NCBI GenBank assembly: GCA_011390165.1
Contig: JAABSV010000027.1
Coordinates: 1-53,416 of the forward strand
Direction: 5' to 3'
Source of the DNA: Desulfobulbaceae bacterium
Lineage (GTDB): Bacteria > Desulfobacterota > Desulfobulbia > Desulfobulbales > Desulfocapsaceae
Length of the DNA: 53,416 bases
The number at the start of each line of letters is the position of its first letter. Within the stretch, counting starts at the first letter, position 1. Position numbers and translations under genes: made by a program. Positions 50,730 through 53,416 of this stretch are shown here, in pieces. The notes beneath the pieces were generated by a model. The model ran no database searches. It was not told where the DNA came from and saw only the letters and a list, made by a program, of their open reading frames with translations.

Positions 50730-51011
50730 TGCGCTGCCCCCAGGCCGATCTGGACCAGGACCAGGCAACCTGGTGGCGGTAGGTGACCCCTCGTACCCCA
50801 CTCAGGTAATAACACGGCCCGCGCAATCTATGCTGCCATGGCTGGTGGAAGTTTGACCGAGATGAGAGTATCATCCGAGAAATATCGAAAGCAGGGCAAT
50901 GGTATCGGTTAAGCTGCATTGCAGTGGATTACGCAGTAAATCTATGGTGATAGGTGACCAGCAAGACGACATGCCAAGCATGCCAAGGAAGCTCTACTCG
51001 AGAGGAAGTGG

Positions 51012-51326
51012 ATGAAAAAAATTGAATACCGGGAGCAGGCATTGAAGATTCTGCCCTGGGTCTGCGCAAGCTGTGGGCGTGATTTTACCGGCAAAAAATT
51101 GCGAGAATTGACCGTTCACCACAAGGACCACAATTACAAGAACAACCCGCCCGACGGCAGTAACTGGGAGTTGCTGTGTCTTTACTGCCACGACAACGAG
51201 CACTCCCGCTCCCTGGACGCCGAATGGCTGCCGACGCAAAATGCCGACAAGGATGGGGACAAAATCGGCAAGCACTCTCCCTTCGCCAACCTGCAAAGCC
51301 TGCTCCGAAAGCCTGGTGATCAATAA
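51012..51326 (+). CDS. yajD: YajD-family HNH nuclease
   Basis: A 104-residue HNH-endonuclease-like protein, very close to E. coli YajD over the first 70 residues. Zinc pair CASC at 18-21, the HNH core TVHHKDHNYKNNP with catalytic His, and the second pair CLYC followed by HDNEHSR. The last 30 residues are charged and not conserved. Its cellular target is unknown. GAGAGGAAG upstream of the ATG. Adjacent to a REP-like hairpin. Confidence 0.9.
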   Translation: MKKIEYREQALKILPWVCASCGRDFTGKKLRELTVHHKDHNYKNNPPDGSNWELLCLYCHDNEHSRSLDAEWLPTQNADKDGDKIGKHSPFANLQSLLRKPGDQ

Positions 51327-51699
51327 CAGCCCGGCCAGCCGAGTGGCCAGTCGCCCAAATATTGGTCGACCCGGCAAAAAGGGTGTGGTGGCCGGCATTG
51401 CCCATTTCGGGGGGTCTGGCCGGATGCCCAACATCCGGCATTGTGGTTGCCACATCCGGCATTGCGGGCGACCGCCGGTCGCCCCTACATGAATTGCGCT
51501 GGCCGAGAACGAAAACGGATCGGCGCCTGGGGCATCGCTTTATGCAGGGCCTGGAAATACTCCTTGCCATTGGCCAGTACGGCAACGCACCCGGCCCGTA
51601 CACCTGCCAGCAATTCTCTGGAGGTTTAACGTATTCGCTTATTTCTTAATCAGCAGCAAAAAAAAGACGGAGACGCACAGCGCAGAGGTCGCAACCGCA
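51327..51699. other. Intergenic stretch with repeats
   Basis: About 370 bases without a supported gene. It contains a short direct repeat (ACATCCGGCATTG at about 51431 and 51452) and the REP-like hairpin at 51466-51484. Open frames on the plus strand here do not resemble any family. Confidence 0.45.
51466..51484. repeat. REP-like palindrome
   Basis: GGGCGACC-GCC-GGTCGCCC is a perfect 8-bp palindrome with a 3-base loop, followed by CCTACA. The same core (GTAGGGGCGACC-type hairpin) is a widespread extragenic repeat in bacteria. It is seen once here; its copy number in the genome is not visible. Confidence 0.6.
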
Positions 51700-52959
51700 T
51701 TACCAAAGGACCGCAATAAGCAGTCCCGGCAGCATAGCAAAGCCCATGAAGAAAGGGAGCCAAATCGCTTGCCTGGCACCGGTGATGATGGCGAACATGA
51801 GTCCTTTGACCATCGTGTTGGTGGCACACGCAAGTAGAATACCGACAGTAGCGACATCGGTCTCACGCTGCTGTTGAGCCGATTTGGCAAGGGACAGGGT
51901 AATGGCGTCGACGTCCATAACCCCCGAAATCACCGACAGGGCGTAGATACCATAATCGCCGAACCATGCTTTCATCGCCTCTGACAGCAGCAGGACGGCA
52001 GCCAACACTATGCCAAACTGAAGGGCCATACCGAGCTGCAGAGGATTTTGCACCTCGATGTCCCGGCTCGCGTCTCCCCTCTCCTCCTCGCGGCGCAACC
52101 ACAACCAGAGAAAGCCCACAAGCAAACCGGCACACATAACGCTCAACGGTAGCCACATCTTTGCAAGCAGACCTGGATAGACGACAAAGATCTCGATCAT
52201 CACCCGTAGGAACATGATCGCGGAAGCCAGTAGGACTCCTCCGGCGAACAGACGGTAGCGCTGGACCCTTTTGGCCAAACGCGCCAGACTGACAGTTACC
52301 GCAGTGGAAGATGCCAGAGCGCCAACAATGGCCGTCATGATCAAGCCCGCACGCTCACCGGCTATTTTCATCCCGACGAATCCGAGAAAAGACATTCCGG
52401 AGATGAGCACCACCATCAACCAGGTCCAGAAAGGATTCAGCGCCTGCCACGGGCCATACCCCTGGTTCGGTAGCAGGGGGAGTAAAACTAGTGAGATAAT
52501 CAGCAGTTTGGAACCGGCGTAAAAGTCCCGTGGTGAGATCATTTTCAGCCAGGAATGCAATAGCGGCTTGTATCCGAGCAGAGAAATGACGACCACTGTA
52601 ACCGCCATCGCCGGGATAACAGCGTCGTACGCCGCCCAAGCGGCCAGCATAAAGACCAGCATCATGGAAAATGCCGTCGTGGACCCCAGATCCTGGTCTT
52701 CCTGAACATCAAGTACATGGGCGGTGATGCTCAGAGCGGCCACTACCACAAAGGCGACGCCAACAAACCAGGCACCGACCTCTCGGCTCATAAGAACGGC
52801 TACGCCGCCGAGAAGGCCGATGAGACTAAAGGTACGAACACCAGCAATTCGTGAACCTTCTTGGCCATCGCGATCGCTCCAGCTCCGTTCAATCCCAACC
52901 AACAGGCCAATCGCCAGCGCTACCGCTAACGTAATCATACTTTGATAGGTGCTTTCCAT
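51700..52959 (-). CDS. MgtC/SapB-DUF4010 membrane protein
   Basis: A 419-residue inner-membrane protein with about twelve helices: an N-terminal MgtC-like block (ALAIGLLVGIERSW, then GVRTFSLIGLLGGVAVLMS, LGSTTAFSMMLVFMLAAWAA) and a C-terminal DUF4010 block (ISGMSFLGFVGMKIAGERAG, SAIMFLRVMIEIFVV, VISGVMDVDAITLSLAK). Family role is uncertain; MgtC-like domains are linked to magnesium and acid adaptation, DUF4010 to possible transport. The start is probably ATG 52959 (MESTYQSM); an upstream ATG at 52998 would add 13 residues. No strong ribosome site is visible. Confidence 0.85.
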   Translation of the reverse strand: MESTYQSMITLAVALAIGLLVGIERSWSDRDGQEGSRIAGVRTFSLIGLLGGVAVLMSREVGAWFVGVAFVVVAALSITAHVLDVQEDQDLGSTTAFSMMLVFMLAAWAAYDAVIPAMAVTVVVISLLGYKPLLHSWLKMISPRDFYAGSKLLIISLVLLPLLPNQGYGPWQALNPFWTWLMVVLISGMSFLGFVGMKIAGERAGLIMTAIVGALASSTAVTVSLARLAKRVQRYRLFAGGVLLASAIMFLRVMIEIFVVYPGLLAKMWLPLSVMCAGLLVGFLWLWLRREEERGDASRDIEVQNPLQLGMALQFGIVLAAVLLLSEAMKAWFGDYGIYALSVISGVMDVDAITLSLAKSAQQQRETDVATVGILLACATNTMVKGLMFAIITGARQAIWLPFFMGFAMLPGLLIAVLW

Positions 52960-53166
52960 CGTATTGGGCCCTAGGTCTACAGGAACATGCAAACACAAGT
53001 GATAAATTATCGCTTTATAAACGCAGCTAGTTTATTCAGAATATTGTCTCAATACGAACCATCAATTGCCAGCAAAGTATCTTTTTTCAGCCGTACTCAA
53101 TATTATAATTCGCCACCCAAAAAATTTCCGAACAGTTAACAAACCCCAGTAGCTTACCAGATAAAG

Positions 53167-53247
53167 CGCTATTTGCCGGATAGATCGGTTGTAAAATGGC
53201 ATCATCTTTTTCAAAACTGCTTCTTTCCTCTCGAGTGAATACTTCAT
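53167..53247 (-). pseudogene. Transposase N-terminal remnant
   Basis: ATG 53247 with GGAGG upstream opens MKYSLERKEAVLKKMMPFYN followed by RSIRQIAL, typical for the helix-turn-helix start of IS transposases (usually continuing EEGISxATLYxWRxxAR). Homology ends after about 27 residues; the frame then runs on to a stop at 53062 with no resemblance. The stretch 52960-53061 up to the MgtC gene shows only AT-rich sequence. Confidence 0.65.
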
Positions 53248-53320
53248 GCACGAACCTCCTGCCCCCTCTTATAATAATTTTCAGTTCATGCGGCAACTTC
53301 CCTGACACTGAGGGAGAGTG

Positions 53321-53416
53321 TCAATACGTTACCGTAATGATGGAATTGACCCTGATATTGTCCGCAGCGTAGAGCAGAGCGTCGGTCTTACCAGTCGTTT
53401 CATTTGATACTCCTTT
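53321..53416 (-). pseudogene. Short-chain dehydrogenase fragment (partial at window edge)
   Basis: The minus strand reads GKTDALLYAADNIRVNSII and then TVTY with a TGA at 53323-53321. The A-L-x-Y-A-x-D-N-I-R-V-N-S-I block is the SDR segment just after the catalytic YxxxK, normally followed by HPG. Here it stops at once, so it looks broken; the 5' part lies beyond the window. A second frame opens with AAAGGAG and an ATG at about 53401, but gives only 24 unrelated residues. Confidence 0.55.

Noticed and set aside
51421..51484. CRISPR-like repeats
   Set aside because: Only two copies of a 13-base word with different spacing and no further units; it is a REP-like palindrome region.

Overview
The window is a mostly GC-rich bacterial chromosome segment with short, tightly packed operons and many decayed gene pieces. 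The gene mix suggests an anaerobic Desulfobacterota-type (former Deltaproteobacteria) organism, perhaps near Desulfobulbales. It includes two TRAP transporters, a YgeY/YgeW cluster, a YeeE/YedE transporter half that appears to contain selenocysteine, a thioredoxin-coupled ArsC, and an ornithine-lipid type fused acyltransferase. The lineage is an inference from gene content; there is no rRNA or marker protein here to prove it.

Layout. 1-2.9 kb is an AT-richer accessory strip: a frameshifted hicA toxin at the edge, an MscS channel, a PAS protein and a C-terminal scrap of a YedK/SRAP gene. It ends at a tRNA-Pro(UGG) with its own promoter and terminator. 3-12.4 kb is core-like: PAS-GGDEF cyclase, trxB, ilvD, a YeeE/YedE pair, ald with an Lrp-type regulator, a zinc-poor DksA-like protein and arsC. 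12.8-24.4 kb is envelope-oriented: a PHP-glycosyltransferase fusion, DUF2339/DUF3999 membrane proteins, a two-domain glycosyltransferase, DedA and PIN-PhoH. Relics of phnW and rhuM lie between these genes. 24.6-29.1 kb has an EAL-GGDEF protein, phnX and an OlsF-like acyltransferase.

29.3-34.2 kb (minus strand) is a TRAP transporter operon (dctP, dctQ, dctM), followed by a 50-residue membrane ORF and a one-chain L-serine dehydratase. 35.0-45.0 kb (plus strand) holds a diguanylate cyclase and then ygeY, dctQ, dctM, dctP, a threonine-synthase-like enzyme, a second fold-type-II PLP enzyme and ygeW. This 10-kb block is framed by two inverted copies of a roughly 150-bp MITE-like element. It reads as a self-contained import-and-degrade module for a nitrogen-rich, perhaps ureido/diamino, acid. 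The usual E. coli partner ygeX (dpaL) is replaced by two other PLP enzymes.

45.2-53.4 kb is accessory again: a broken glycosyltransferase, an IS remnant, an AAA ATPase, a PLP decarboxylase divergent from an O-methyltransferase with a second SRAP tail between them, a YajD-type HNH protein, a REP-like hairpin, an MgtC/DUF4010 membrane protein, and scraps of a transposase and an SDR at the right edge.

The strongest unusual observations are the in-frame UGA with a SECIS-like hairpin in the YeeE/YedE gene, the YgeY-TRAP-PLP-PLP-YgeW module between inverted repeats, and the many matched relics (two SRAP tails; phnW tail versus intact phnX).
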